Shown here: positions 27,550 through 36,786 of the stretch, in pieces
How positions within the stretch are numbered: the stretch's first letter is position 1
How the letters are laid out: every line of letters starts with the position of its first letter
DNA from: Paracoccaceae bacterium
GTDB lineage: Bacteria > Pseudomonadota > Alphaproteobacteria > Rhodobacterales > Rhodobacteraceae
Direction of reading: 5' to 3'
Assembly (NCBI GenBank): GCA_020425085.1
Contig: JAGQRW010000001.1
Location: 248,001-312,000, forward strand
Length of the DNA stretch: 64,000 bases
Notes under the pieces: generated by a model
What the model was told of the DNA's origin: nothing
Database searches by the model: none
The model's input: only the letters and a program-made list of their open reading frames with translations
Program-made: the position numbers and the translations under genes

Positions 27550-28422
27550 ATGTATCGAACCCGGCCAGATTGGGGTTTGAGGGCAGTGGTTTCACGGCTT
27601 TTTGGTGCATTGTTCAGGGCTGCACTTGTGGCTTTTCTGATTGCGATGCCATCTTTTGCACTACCGGGATCGGCACTGGGTTTGCAGGATCTTTCGGTCA
27701 TTTTCGCCCTCGCCGGGGCGGCATTGACGCTGTTTGAATATGGCTCCAGCCATCCCGGCCTGATCGAATTCCGGTTCGCGCCACCATATAACCGCATCCG
27801 TTTTCTGACTTTGCTGATCACGGTTTATCTGCTGTCGATGGTGGCGGTCGGTGGTATGGCCGGCAGTTCCGGTGCCGGCATTCGGGAATTTGGTGATGTG
27901 GTCGGCCGCGCACTTGATTTTCCATTCAGCCCGGCCAGGATCATGACGTCGGTGCTGTCCGATGACGCGGCCTCGGCCAATACCCGGATCATAAAGGCAT
28001 CGGTTGGCGTGGCATATCTCGTGTCGCTGCTGTCGCTTGCTATTTTTATCGTGATCATCCGCCTGATATCCTGGCCAGCGGGCAGGCGATCTTTCAATAT
28101 CTGGGTCAATCTGCCAACCTTCGACCCCGCCGCCGGACTGAATATCGAGGAACGGCTGCTGCGCGATGCCCGTATTAACGTTTTGTTTGGAATTACCCTG
28201 CCATTCTTGTTGCCGATGGCGGCTTACATGATGTCGGACTATTTCCACAATTATGTCGCCTTCAGCCGTGATGAGACCCTGATCTGGACCGTATCGCTAT
28301 GGGCGTTTCTGCCTGCCAATCTGATCATGCGCGGCATTGCCATCGGCAAGATCGCCCGACTTATCCACGACAAGCGCAAACGACTGCACCGGCATGCCTC
28401 GGCGAAATTCTCGCCGGTCTGA
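27550..28422 (+). CDS. Conserved hypothetical multi-pass membrane protein
   Basis: Not recognised by function. 290 residues with about five to six hydrophobic segments: two near the N-terminus (FRAALVAFLIAMPSF; LSVIFALAGAALTLFEYG), one at FLTLLITVYLLSMVAVGGMA, one at ASVGVAYLVSLLSLAIFIVII, and one or two near the C-terminus, ending in a basic tail (HDKRKRLHRH). The ATG at 27550 has AGGG seven bases upstream. Its stop overlaps the start of the next gene (TGATG), implying a coupled function with an exonuclease/endonuclease/phosphatase-type enzyme. Confidence 0.75.
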   Translation: MYRTRPDWGLRAVVSRLFGALFRAALVAFLIAMPSFALPGSALGLQDLSVIFALAGAALTLFEYGSSHPGLIEFRFAPPYNRIRFLTLLITVYLLSMVAVGGMAGSSGAGIREFGDVVGRALDFPFSPARIMTSVLSDDAASANTRIIKASVGVAYLVSLLSLAIFIVIIRLISWPAGRRSFNIWVNLPTFDPAAGLNIEERLLRDARINVLFGITLPFLLPMAAYMMSDYFHNYVAFSRDETLIWTVSLWAFLPANLIMRGIAIGKIARLIHDKRKRLHRHASAKFSPV

Positions 28423-29510
28423 TGGTTTTGCTGCTGGCCTGGCCGCTTGCGGCAGGCAGCATTCGCGTAGCCAGCTACAATGTTTCACTGGGTCGTGACG
28501 GCCCGGGTCTGTTGCTCAAGGCGATCGAGCAGGGCAAGGACAAGCAGATTGAAACCGTGGTCAGGATCATTTCCAAGGTTGCACCCGATATACTGGTGCT
28601 GAATGATTTCGATTATGACCGGGGAAATGTGGCCCTTGCGGCCTTTGCCGACCGGCTGAAAATGGCCGGAATTGACTATCCCTATCGCTTCGCGCTGGCT
28701 CCGAATTCCGGTTATGACAGCGGTGCCGATCTGAATGGCAACGGCTATCTGCATGACCCCGCCGATGCCTTTGGCTTTGGAAAATTTCCCGGCGCGCAGG
28801 GCATGGCGATACTGTCACGCTATCCGCCTGATCTGGCCGGGGTGAAAGATTTTTCCGGCCTGCTTTGGGCCGAACTGCCGGGGGCAACGTTGCCGATGCT
28901 GCAAGGACGGCCGTTTCTGTCGGAAGCGGCCATGAAGGTGCATCGCCTGTCGTCAAAGGGGCACTGGGATGTGCCGGTGATGCTGCCCGGCGGTGACATC
29001 CTGCGCCTGTTTGCATCGCACCCGACGCCACCGGTATTCGATGGGGTGGAAAACCTGAACGGATTGCGCAATCGGGATGAAATCCGGTTCTGGCTGCTCT
29101 ATCTTGACGGGCTTGCCGGTGATGAACAGTTTGTCGTTGTTGGCGACCTCAATACCGACCCGTTCGATGGTGCCGGCGCCCATGACAGTATCAGGGCGCT
29201 TTTGGCACATCCGCTGGTTCAGGATGCCAAACCCATCAGCCAGGGGGCAATCATCGCCGCCAAGGCTCAGGGTGGTTCCAACCAAAAACACCAGGGTCCA
29301 GCCGAACTTGATACCGTTGACTGGGACGAGGCGCGAACCCCTGGCAACATGCGCGTGGACTATGTGCTGCCATCGGCCAACCTCGGCGTCACCGGTGCTG
29401 GCGTGTTCTGGCCAGCACCGGATCAGTCAGGCTATGCGCTGGTCGGGCCTGACGGCAGTACCGGATCGCATCACCGCCTTGTCTGGGTCGATCTTGTCAC
29501 GGATCGCTAG
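28422..29510 (+). CDS. Endonuclease/exonuclease/phosphatase family protein
   Basis: 362 residues with an N-terminal export signal (MVLLLAWPLAAGS) and the EEP-fold motifs: IRVASYNVSLGRDG (metal-binding Asn), APDILVLNDFDYD (Glu replaced by Asp-type in this subgroup), a long variable middle, VVVGDLNTDPFDG (catalytic Asp/Asn) and the C-terminal GSHHRLVWVDL (in place of SDH). The substrate could be a phosphoester other than DNA. It is likely periplasmic or lipid-facing. It is coupled to the membrane protein gene before it, and its last 84 bases overlap the 3' end of the convergent epimerase gene. Confidence 0.82.
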   Translation: MVLLLAWPLAAGSIRVASYNVSLGRDGPGLLLKAIEQGKDKQIETVVRIISKVAPDILVLNDFDYDRGNVALAAFADRLKMAGIDYPYRFALAPNSGYDSGADLNGNGYLHDPADAFGFGKFPGAQGMAILSRYPPDLAGVKDFSGLLWAELPGATLPMLQGRPFLSEAAMKVHRLSSKGHWDVPVMLPGGDILRLFASHPTPPVFDGVENLNGLRNRDEIRFWLLYLDGLAGDEQFVVVGDLNTDPFDGAGAHDSIRALLAHPLVQDAKPISQGAIIAAKAQGGSNQKHQGPAELDTVDWDEARTPGNMRVDYVLPSANLGVTGAGVFWPAPDQSGYALVGPDGSTGSHHRLVWVDLVTDR

Positions 29511-30350
29511 CGTCAACGCTTCACTCAGCGGCGTTGGCTGAAATCCGGGCAACAATGCATCGAATTTCCGCGCATCCATGAAATGCGGTTTCAGCCAAAG
29601 GTAGCGCATTTCCAGAAGGCAACGCGCCATCGGCCAGAACGGCGATGCCAGCCAAAGCGGCAGATAGCTCATCTTCTCAAGGCGAACGAGCCTGCCAGTC
29701 ACCGTTTCCAGCGCCGCACACAACTGATTGCCGCTCAGGGTATAACCCGGAAAGGCGATATCCTCGAACACTTCCAGACGATGGCGCATTTCCGCCAGAG
29801 AAACCACCGCTCGGGCCATATCCGGCAAATACGCCCAGGCATGCGATTGATCGGGTTTGCCGGGATAGTTCAGCACATCTTTTGCAATCTTTTTCGTCAG
29901 GATCATGTCAAACCAGTTTCCGCTGTCGCGGGTGTCGATGAAATCTCCGGCCCTGAGAATTATCGTCCTGACCCCCGACTGCCGATAGGCACGTTCCATA
30001 TCTCGCCTGATCCTGCCCAACGGATTTTCGGCACGATGTGGCGACTCGTCGCCAAACATTGGATCGGCATCGACCCCGAATACGTAAAGATTGCCCGGCA
30101 GGATTACCGTCGCCCCCGATGATCTGGCTGCTGCGATCACCTTCCTCGTCAGCACTGGCACCTGTCTGGCCCAATCGGGATAGGCTGGGTTCCAACCGTT
30201 CAGAATAATATCGGCACCGCGCGACTCGGCCTCAAGATCTCCGGCCTTTCGGTCGAACTTGCGCACGACCCAGCCTGCATCGGCAAAAGCATTGGCCGCA
30301 TTGTGGCCGAACCGCCCGTTCGCGCCCAGTACAAGAATGGTTCCGGTCAT
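29427..30350 (-). CDS. NAD-dependent epimerase/dehydratase-like protein
   Basis: A 307-residue short-chain dehydrogenase-type protein. The N-terminal ILVLGANGRFGHNAANAF is the dinucleotide-binding G-x-x-G-x-x-G motif; the middle has LPGNLYVFG and RILRAGDF-like segments (TIILRAGDFIDTR), consistent with an atypical extended SDR/NmrA-like enzyme without the clear YxxxK. AAGGAG lies upstream of the ATG. A LysR regulator is divergently transcribed 108 bases away and probably controls it. The C-terminal 27 codons overlap the exonuclease-family gene on the other strand. Confidence 0.8.
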   Translation of the reverse strand: MTGTILVLGANGRFGHNAANAFADAGWVVRKFDRKAGDLEAESRGADIILNGWNPAYPDWARQVPVLTRKVIAAARSSGATVILPGNLYVFGVDADPMFGDESPHRAENPLGRIRRDMERAYRQSGVRTIILRAGDFIDTRDSGNWFDMILTKKIAKDVLNYPGKPDQSHAWAYLPDMARAVVSLAEMRHRLEVFEDIAFPGYTLSGNQLCAALETVTGRLVRLEKMSYLPLWLASPFWPMARCLLEMRYLWLKPHFMDARKFDALLPGFQPTPLSEALTLAIRDKIDPDKAVMRSGTAVRPDQRIA

Positions 30351-30413
30351 TTCGTCTTCTCCTTGTCAAACTTCGATCCTGATGGTTTAGTCCCTTTGAA
30401 TTTGTATGAATAT

Positions 30414-30427
30414 TGCGATAAAACGCA
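30414..30427. promoter_or_regulatory. Candidate LysR operator in the divergent intergenic region
   Basis: TGCG-ATAAAA-CGCA is an inverted repeat with a T-N12-A frame, close to the LysR T-N11-A box, midway between the epimerase and LysR start codons. The region is AT-rich. The site is a guess based on symmetry and position. Confidence 0.3.
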
Positions 30428-30458
30428 TCACTGACATTCATTAATGCATGGATACCGC

Positions 30459-31346
30459 ATGCCGCATTTCAACTGGACTTTGATCCAGACCTTTCTGGCG
30501 GTTGTCGAACACGGCTCATTCTCGGCAGCCGGGCGGGCGCTGTCGATCAGCCAACCAACTGTCGGCCGACATATCCAGGATCTGGAAAAGCAGTTGGACA
30601 GCGTGCTGTTTGCGCGAGAAACCCGCGGACACCAACTGACCGATGCCGGACTAAGTCTGGTTGAACATGCACAAGACATGCAGGCCGCCGCCGCGCATCT
30701 GTCGCTGGTCGCCACCGGTCAGTCCGCAAGGCTTAGTGGTTCGGTCAGAATCACCGCCAGCATAGTCGTGTCGCACTACCTGCTACCACCGATTCTGGCG
30801 CGCATTCGACAGGCCGAACCGGAAATCGAACTTGAACTCCACCCCTCGGACGATTCCGAAAACCTGTTGTTTCACGAGGCGGACATTGCCGTCAGAATGT
30901 ATCGCCCGGATCAACTGGATGTCATCACCCGCCGGGTTGGCCGCCAGATCTTTGGTATCTACGGCAACAAAAGCTATCTGGATCGGGTGGGTCGGCCCAC
31001 AACAATCGAACAGGTTTTTTCGCATGATTTCATCGGTTATGACCGGTCTGATCTGATGATCAAGGCGATGCGGCAAATGGGGATTGCCGCCGATCGCTCA
31101 TGGTTTGCAGTGCGCTGTGACAATCAGTCGGTATATCTGGAACTGCTGCGCGCCGGTTGCGGACTTGGCGTCGCGCCGGTCAACATCGCCGGGAAGGATC
31201 CGGCACTGGAACGGGTTATGCCCGAACTGCCGCTGCCCGATCTGCCGATCTGGCTGACGGCGCATGCTGCTCTGCGGTCGTCGCCTCGCATCCGCCGCGT
31301 CTATGATATGCTGGCCGATGGGCTGAACCAGGTGGCGGGGGATTGA
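30459..31346 (+). CDS. LysR family transcriptional regulator
   Basis: A 295-residue LysR-type regulator: N-terminal winged helix-turn-helix NWTLIQTFLAVVEHGSFSAAG followed by LSISQPTVGRHIQDLEKQL and LFARETRGHQLTDAG, then a periplasmic-binding-like effector domain with VRITASIVVSHYLLPPILARI and RAGCGLGVAPVNIAG. The ATG at 30459 fits the family start; one five codons earlier is possible. Divergent arrangement with the epimerase gene is the classical LysR layout, so that gene is its likely target. Confidence 0.92.
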   Translation: MPHFNWTLIQTFLAVVEHGSFSAAGRALSISQPTVGRHIQDLEKQLDSVLFARETRGHQLTDAGLSLVEHAQDMQAAAAHLSLVATGQSARLSGSVRITASIVVSHYLLPPILARIRQAEPEIELELHPSDDSENLLFHEADIAVRMYRPDQLDVITRRVGRQIFGIYGNKSYLDRVGRPTTIEQVFSHDFIGYDRSDLMIKAMRQMGIAADRSWFAVRCDNQSVYLELLRAGCGLGVAPVNIAGKDPALERVMPELPLPDLPIWLTAHAALRSSPRIRRVYDMLADGLNQVAGD

Positions 31347-31404
31347 CCCTGATCCCGGCAGGGTTTACCCGGATGCGCAGTAAATTCGCCAAAAGGACAA
31401 TGAA

Positions 31405-32514
31405 ATGCCCAACCCATCACTTCTGATCCTGCCGGGTGACGGTATCGGCCCCGAAGTCATGACCGAAGTCCGCAAGATCATCGACTGGTTCGATAGAAAG
31501 CGCGGGATCCGTTTCGATGTCGGCGAGGATCTGGTCGGCGGTGCAGCATATGACGCCCATGGTACACCGCTTAGCGACGAAACCATGGCACGCGCCATGG
31601 CGGTCGATGCGGTCTTGCTGGGTGCGGTTGGCGGTCCGAAATACGATGTGTTGGATTTCAGCGTAAAACCCGAACGCGGCCTGTTGCGCCTGCGCAAGGA
31701 GATGGACCTGTTTTCCAACTTGCGCCCGGCGCAATGCTTTGACGCGCTGGCGGATTTTTCATCGCTGAAAAAGGAACTTGTGACCGGTCTGGATATCATG
31801 ATCGTTCGCGAACTGACCTCGGGCATCTATTTCGGTGAACCGCGTGGCATCATCGACGACAACGAAGGCGGACGCATCGGCATCAACACTCAACGCTACA
31901 CCACCAACGAGATTCGCCGCGTGGCGCGATCGGCGTTTGAACTGGCGCGCCGGCGCAACAACCGGGTCTGTTCGATGGAAAAGGCCAACGTGATGGAAAG
32001 CGGCATCCTTTGGCGCGAAGAGGTGCAGTGGGTACACGACAACGAGTACCCCGACGTTGAACTAAGTCATATGTACGCCGATGCCGGGGCGATGCAACTG
32101 GTGCGTCAGCCAAAACAGTTTGATGTGATCGTAACAGACAACCTGTTCGGTGATCTTTTGTCGGATTGTGCCGCGATGCTGACCGGCAGCCTTGGCATGC
32201 TGCCATCAGCATCACTTGGGGTGGTGATGGAAAACGGTCGGCCCAGGGCGCTTTATGAACCGGTCCACGGCTCGGCCCCGGATATCGCCGGGCAAGGCAA
32301 GGCCAATCCCTGTGCCTGCATCTTGAGCTTTGCCATGGCACTGCGCTATTCATTCGACCTTGGGGATGAGGCATCGCGGTTGGAGCGGGCGGTTGAAACC
32401 GTGCTGGCCAACGGCATCCGCACCGCTGATCTGATGATGGCCGAAGACGGTAAGGCGGCCAGCACCACAGAAATGGGCGATGCAGTGGTGCAGGCATTGG
32501 AAGCAAGCCTTTAG
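31405..32514 (+). CDS. leuB: 3-isopropylmalate dehydrogenase
   Basis: LeuB oxidises and decarboxylates 3-isopropylmalate with NAD+. Motifs: [24 protein letters not shown], the substrate loop [28 protein letters not shown], and the metal/NAD region [20 protein letters not shown] then [18 protein letters not shown]. Length of 369 residues is standard. AAGGA precedes the start by about nine bases. It lies downstream of, and on the same strand as, the LysR gene but with a 58-base gap. Confidence 0.97.
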   Translation: MPNPSLLILPGDGIGPEVMTEVRKIIDWFDRKRGIRFDVGEDLVGGAAYDAHGTPLSDETMARAMAVDAVLLGAVGGPKYDVLDFSVKPERGLLRLRKEMDLFSNLRPAQCFDALADFSSLKKELVTGLDIMIVRELTSGIYFGEPRGIIDDNEGGRIGINTQRYTTNEIRRVARSAFELARRRNNRVCSMEKANVMESGILWREEVQWVHDNEYPDVELSHMYADAGAMQLVRQPKQFDVIVTDNLFGDLLSDCAAMLTGSLGMLPSASLGVVMENGRPRALYEPVHGSAPDIAGQGKANPCACILSFAMALRYSFDLGDEASRLERAVETVLANGIRTADLMMAEDGKAASTTEMGDAVVQALEASL

Positions 32515-32616
32515 ACCGGTTCCAGTGCCTTAAAAAGTTGCCGAAATTACCGGCCATCGGTGCTGCGGCGGGCTTGCCAATCCGCTGAACATTGTATATC
32601 GGCGGTGGCATCGGTT

Positions 32617-32693
32617 CGGAGTGTAGCTCAGCCTGGTAGAGCACTGCCTTCGGGAGGCAGGGGCCGGAGGTTCGAATCCTCTCACTCCGACCA
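32617..32693 (+). tRNA. tRNA-Pro (CGG)
   Basis: Acceptor arms CGGAGTG and CACTCCG pair; D arm GCTCAGCCTGGTAGAGC; anticodon stem CTGCC/GGCAG with loop TTCGGGA giving anticodon CGG at 32651-32653; T arm with GGTTCGAATCC; CCA encoded at 32691-32693. Reads codon CCG. Confidence 0.97.
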
Positions 32694-32705
32694 ATTTCAA
32701 CCATC

Positions 32706-32750
32706 CAAAAAATTTGGCGGCTGTCAGAATGCACCGTTCTGACAACCGCC
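32706..32750 (-). terminator. Intrinsic terminator of the RTX-Hint gene
   Basis: GGCGG-CTGTCAGAA and TTCTGACA-ACCGCC make a long stem with a 7-base loop (32716-32750), followed on the minus strand by AAATTTTTTGG. It is 20 bases past the RTX-Hint stop. Confidence 0.85.
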
Positions 32751-32769
32751 ATGGCGCCGTCGCACCGGG

Positions 32770-34950
32770 TCAGGCAGCATCTAGCCCGGGCGGTTCCTGC
32801 GCCAGCAACCGTGCTTCGAATTTCTTCAAGCTCAACCTGGCGGCGGGGCCATAGGCGCGGGTATCGGTATCGAGTTCAGGAAACAGCGAAATGATTTCAT
32901 CGCGCGCCGCGCCGGCCAGGCTGTCAAGCGCGCCCTCTGCCGGGTGAAAGCTTTCAGACATTGCGCCATCGGCGATGATGATTTCATGCCGGTCAAACAA
33001 AATGTGGAAATATTCCACCTCGCCGCCGGTTTCGATATAGACGCCATCCCAGTTGGTCAGGTGCTTGGCGGCGGCCAGCACCTCGTCTTCGCCGAACAGA
33101 AGTGCCGCACGCGATCCAGACAACATCATCCGGTGCTGCGGTGACACCTTCAGATCCCGCTTGTTTCCGATCACGCCAGCCCGGAACACCACCGGTGCGA
33201 ACCGCCCCTCGGCCGGTACCTTGCGGGCGTTGATCCAGCGTATCGGTTGCAAGCCATGATCCAGGGTCCAGACCCGCGCATCTTTGCGCAGTTCCTCGAT
33301 CGGCACCTCGCCGCTTGCGGTCAGGATACGGGTGCCTCGGGCAAAGCAGATGATATTTTCAATCTCGGAAAACGTGACGATGGTGCCATCGGTCAGGGTG
33401 GCGGTACCGCTTAGCCCGCCGGCACTGTCGTAGGTGTTGCTATAGATGATGGAACCCTTGACCAGTTGGCCGTTGAAATCCAGCGTGTCGCCCAGCGTCT
33501 CGCCGCCTTCTCCACCGACGAGGGTGATCGGGCTGCCATCAAGTTCGCCGGGATCAAGTGTAAAGGTATCATCGCCGGTGCCGCCATCGGCCAGATCGCC
33601 TCCGCCAACCATCAACGTGTCATCGCCCGCCTCGCCGTACAGCAGATCATGCCCGGCACCCCCGTCCAGCGTGTCGTCGCCATCGCCGCCCAGTAGCGTG
33701 TCGTCCCCGACATTGCCCAGCAGCGTGTCATCGCCCCCCTGACCTTTTAGCGTGTCATCGCCAAGGCCGCCGTCGACCAGATCGTTGCCATCACCCGCTT
33801 CGACCTCATCGTCGTACAGGTCAACCGGGACCGCCTCGAAATGGATGTTGGTGACCCACAGATACTGGTTGGTGTTGCCACCGTTGTCATAGTCGATCTC
33901 GATTTTCGCCAGGGGTCCGGCAATTTCGACCAGAAACGAGCCATTGGCGCTGGATTCGCTGTCGCCGGTGCCACCGCCTCCGGTGACCGTATCGCCAACC
34001 AGAATGTCGTTGCCTGAAATGGTGATGTCGACATCCAGAGGGTTGCCGTCAGCGTCATAGGCGCGAATGGTGACGATGTCGACGAAGGTACCTTCATCCA
34101 CATCATTGACCCGGAAACTGACATTTCTGACCTGATCCTCGAACCCCGAACCGGAGACCGCTGCAAAGTCGATGGTGGTGGTCGAGGTGTCAAAATTGCT
34201 GCCATTGCCACGCAGGAACAGCGAAGACCTGTCGTCAAAAGTTTCACCGCTGGCGACATACATCGTATCGGTTGATTCGATGTCGGCTTCGGTGCCGCTG
34301 CCGTCGTTGTTCCAAGAAACATCAACCTGGATTCCGCCGGTATCCTGGGAAGCACCGCCACGAATGTCGGTTTCGTCCGGTGCAATCGCCGACCAGTCCA
34401 GCACCAGTTCGGTATTGGTACCGCTGTCGATCATGTCGTTATCCGGGTCGCCCGTATAGTTCACGTCGATGGTATCGTCGCCCGCACTGCCTTCGACAAT
34501 ATCATCGTCATCGACATAATCGGCATAGGAAAAGGATGCGTCACCCCCAGAAGGATTCGGGTTGCTGTCATAGGCCAGCGTCGTATAACTGCGCCCGGCC
34601 ACCAGCGGGATTTCCGACAGGGTATAAAGGCCGGATGCCGCACCGTTTTCGACATCCAGTTGAACAACCTGAAAGATCTGACCGGTCACGTTGTCCTGTA
34701 CCGTCCAGGAGCGTTCGGCATCAACATTTGAACCAATCGAACTTAGTCCGCCAATATCGACATCCGCAGTTGCGGTTTCGCCGGAATTGTCATCGCCCAG
34801 CATCAGGCCGTTCAACCCGCTTTGGTTATCGGTGATCGCCGCCATGCCCAAGGCATCGGTCGGGCCGTTATAGATATTGCTTCTGCCGGTCCGGTTGGAA
34901 AAGACCGAATTGGCGTCGATATTGTAAAAGTGGACGTTGTGAAGGGCCAT
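32770..34950 (-). CDS. RTX calcium-binding protein with C-terminal Hint domain
   Basis: A 726-residue acidic protein. There is no N-terminal signal peptide. A beta-rich N-terminal part of about 390 residues is followed by a run of RTX nonapeptides (variants of GGxGxDxLxG, about residues 390-480, for example GNVGDDTLLGGDGDDTLDGG), then a Hint-type domain starting at ICFARGTRILTASGEVPIEE (about residue 535) with HGLQPIRWI and SPQHRMMLSG. RTX proteins are exported by type I systems through TolC. The Hint Cys could drive self-cleavage or cholesterol-like transfer chemistry. This combination is frequent in roseobacters but poorly understood. Confidence 0.88.
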   Translation of the reverse strand: MALHNVHFYNIDANSVFSNRTGRSNIYNGPTDALGMAAITDNQSGLNGLMLGDDNSGETATADVDIGGLSSIGSNVDAERSWTVQDNVTGQIFQVVQLDVENGAASGLYTLSEIPLVAGRSYTTLAYDSNPNPSGGDASFSYADYVDDDDIVEGSAGDDTIDVNYTGDPDNDMIDSGTNTELVLDWSAIAPDETDIRGGASQDTGGIQVDVSWNNDGSGTEADIESTDTMYVASGETFDDRSSLFLRGNGSNFDTSTTTIDFAAVSGSGFEDQVRNVSFRVNDVDEGTFVDIVTIRAYDADGNPLDVDITISGNDILVGDTVTGGGGTGDSESSANGSFLVEIAGPLAKIEIDYDNGGNTNQYLWVTNIHFEAVPVDLYDDEVEAGDGNDLVDGGLGDDTLKGQGGDDTLLGNVGDDTLLGGDGDDTLDGGAGHDLLYGEAGDDTLMVGGGDLADGGTGDDTFTLDPGELDGSPITLVGGEGGETLGDTLDFNGQLVKGSIIYSNTYDSAGGLSGTATLTDGTIVTFSEIENIICFARGTRILTASGEVPIEELRKDARVWTLDHGLQPIRWINARKVPAEGRFAPVVFRAGVIGNKRDLKVSPQHRMMLSGSRAALLFGEDEVLAAAKHLTNWDGVYIETGGEVEYFHILFDRHEIIIADGAMSESFHPAEGALDSLAGAARDEIISLFPELDTDTRAYGPAARLSLKKFEARLLAQEPPGLDAA

Positions 34951-35514
34951 CAGCAGGCACCGGCATAAATGGTGGAAGGGATGTAAAACGCTAGCCGTCC
35001 CGCGTTTGGCGGATCAATGCAGTCGGCGGCAGGTCGAAGTGGTTTCATGTCTGGTCCCCAAATGGCGCAACAGGCGGCTTTCCGGCTTTGTGTCACGCGT
35101 TGTAGCGCGGTAGATTGGTTTTTGGACCATTTGCCATTCCAATCATGCCGGGAATGCGGCAAGGATGCGACAAAACAGGATGATTTGGTGATATTCATGT
35201 GGCCGAACATAATACCTGCAGAGTCCACAAATAACCTTGGCCAACAAAAGGCTGTCAAAGGTAGACTTAGTCCGACCAGAACACCCCCCACTCCTTTGAG
35301 CCGTGGATTGCCGATACTGTTCGGCCATGACCTGGCTCTTTTGACCGCCCGGATGAAATCAGCCCAGTGAAATCGGTTTCGACAAATTATTGTTTGAATT
35401 GCCACCTATGGTGATTTGATATTCTGTATGCGGCATTGCGTTCGCTAGTCGAACCTGGCTAACACTGTAGTTCCGATGGCTTCGGCCAGATTGCATTATC
35501 AAACAGGATTGACG
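34951..35514. other. Non-coding region between divergent RTX-Hint and alcohol dehydrogenase genes
   Basis: About 560 AT-richer bases. Frames open on both strands here encode no recognisable protein and show no ribosome sites. A possible plus-strand promoter for the dehydrogenase is TTGAAT, 17 bases, TGATAT near 35394-35422. One GACTTAGTC palindrome lies at about 35266. Nothing else stands out. Confidence 0.5.
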
Positions 35515-36660
35515 ATGAAACTATTCGGAAATTGGTCTTATCCCACCTCCATCCGCTTTGGTGCTGGACGAATTCAGGAACTGCCCGAGGCCTGTGCCGC
35601 AGCGGGAATGAAAAACCCGTTGCTGGTGACGGATCGCGGTCTTGCCGACCTGCCGGTGACACAAAAGGCGCTGGATATACTCGACGCCGCCAGACTCGGC
35701 CGGGCGATGTTTTCCGGAGTGGATTCCAATCCGACCGAAGCCAGCCTTGACGCCGGTATCGCCGCCTATGATGCCGGCAGGCATGACGGTGTCGTAGCCT
35801 TTGGCGGTGGATCCGGGCTTGATCTTGGCAAGCTGGTCGCCTTCATGGCCGGACAAAACCGCCCGGTTTGGGATTTTGAGGATGTCGACGACTGGTGGAT
35901 GCGCGCTGACGCTGCTGCCATCGCACCTATCGTGGCGGTGCCAACCACCGCCGGCACCGGATCCGAGGTTGGCCGCGCCGGGGTTCTGACCAACAGCCAG
36001 ACGCATCGCAAAAAGATCATATTCCACCCGAAAATCCTGCCATCGGTGGTAATTGCCGACCCGGAACTGACCGTCGGCATGCCAAAACCGATTACTGCCG
36101 GCACCGGCATGGATGCCTTTGCCCACTGTCTTGAGGCATATTGTTCACCGCACTACCATCCGATGAGCCAAGGCATCGCGTTGGAGGGCATGCGATTGGT
36201 GCGCGAATGGTTGCCGCTGGCCTATACCAACGCCACGGATCTGGAGGCGCGCGCACATGTGATGTCGGCGGCGATGATGGGGGCGGTCGCCTTTCAGAAG
36301 GGGCTGGGGGCGATACATGCGCTGTCCCACCCAATCGGTGCCGTCTACAACACCCATCACGGCATGACCAACGCGGTGGTTTTACCGCCAGTTCTGCTCC
36401 TCAACCGGCCCGCAATCGAAGATCGGATCGTATGGGCCGCCGACTATATGGGTATTGCCGGAGGATTTGATGGATTTCTGGATTTCGTCATGCTGATGCG
36501 GGCCGGGCTTTCGGTGCCAGACAAGCTCAGCGAGCTGGGTGTCAGCACGGATCGAATTGATGAGCTGACCACCATGGCGTTGGAGGACCCGTCCTGTGGC
36601 GGTAACCCGGTACCCTTGACCCGAGACAACGTTGCACAGCTATACTGGGCCTGTATCTGA
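35515..36660 (+). CDS. Iron-containing alcohol dehydrogenase
   Basis: A 381-residue group III (Fe-type) alcohol dehydrogenase. Typical elements: WSYPTSIRFGAGRIQELP, VAFGGGSGLDLGKLVAFMAG (NAD binding), VPTTAGTGSEVGRAGVLTN, and metal ligands in GMDAFAHCLEAYCS, ALSHPIGAVYNTHHGMTNAVVLP. The ATG at 35515 has AGGA six bases upstream. It acts on primary or hydroxy-acid alcohols; exact substrate unknown. It stands alone, with gaps on both sides. Confidence 0.93.
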   Translation: MKLFGNWSYPTSIRFGAGRIQELPEACAAAGMKNPLLVTDRGLADLPVTQKALDILDAARLGRAMFSGVDSNPTEASLDAGIAAYDAGRHDGVVAFGGGSGLDLGKLVAFMAGQNRPVWDFEDVDDWWMRADAAAIAPIVAVPTTAGTGSEVGRAGVLTNSQTHRKKIIFHPKILPSVVIADPELTVGMPKPITAGTGMDAFAHCLEAYCSPHYHPMSQGIALEGMRLVREWLPLAYTNATDLEARAHVMSAAMMGAVAFQKGLGAIHALSHPIGAVYNTHHGMTNAVVLPPVLLLNRPAIEDRIVWAADYMGIAGGFDGFLDFVMLMRAGLSVPDKLSELGVSTDRIDELTTMALEDPSCGGNPVPLTRDNVAQLYWACI

Positions 36661-36786
36661 AGCATCAGGGCGGCAAAGGTACAGACATGGACCTACCTTG
36701 CGCCTGCGTCCGAATGCCCTTTTCATCGCCCGGGTTTTTGCGCTAATAGGCGCTGTCCAAAACCCCAAACCCCAGGAGAACATCAA

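Noticed and set aside
32617-32693. tRNA-Pro as another integration site
   Set aside because: No duplicated 3' end within the window and no integrase nearby; the following gene is chromosomal in type.
34951-35405. Open frames of about 115-150 codons on both strands upstream of the RTX-Hint gene
   Set aside because: No ribosome site, no recognisable domain, odd composition (rich in Trp, Cys, Arg), and mutually overlapping; treated as chance frames in non-coding DNA.
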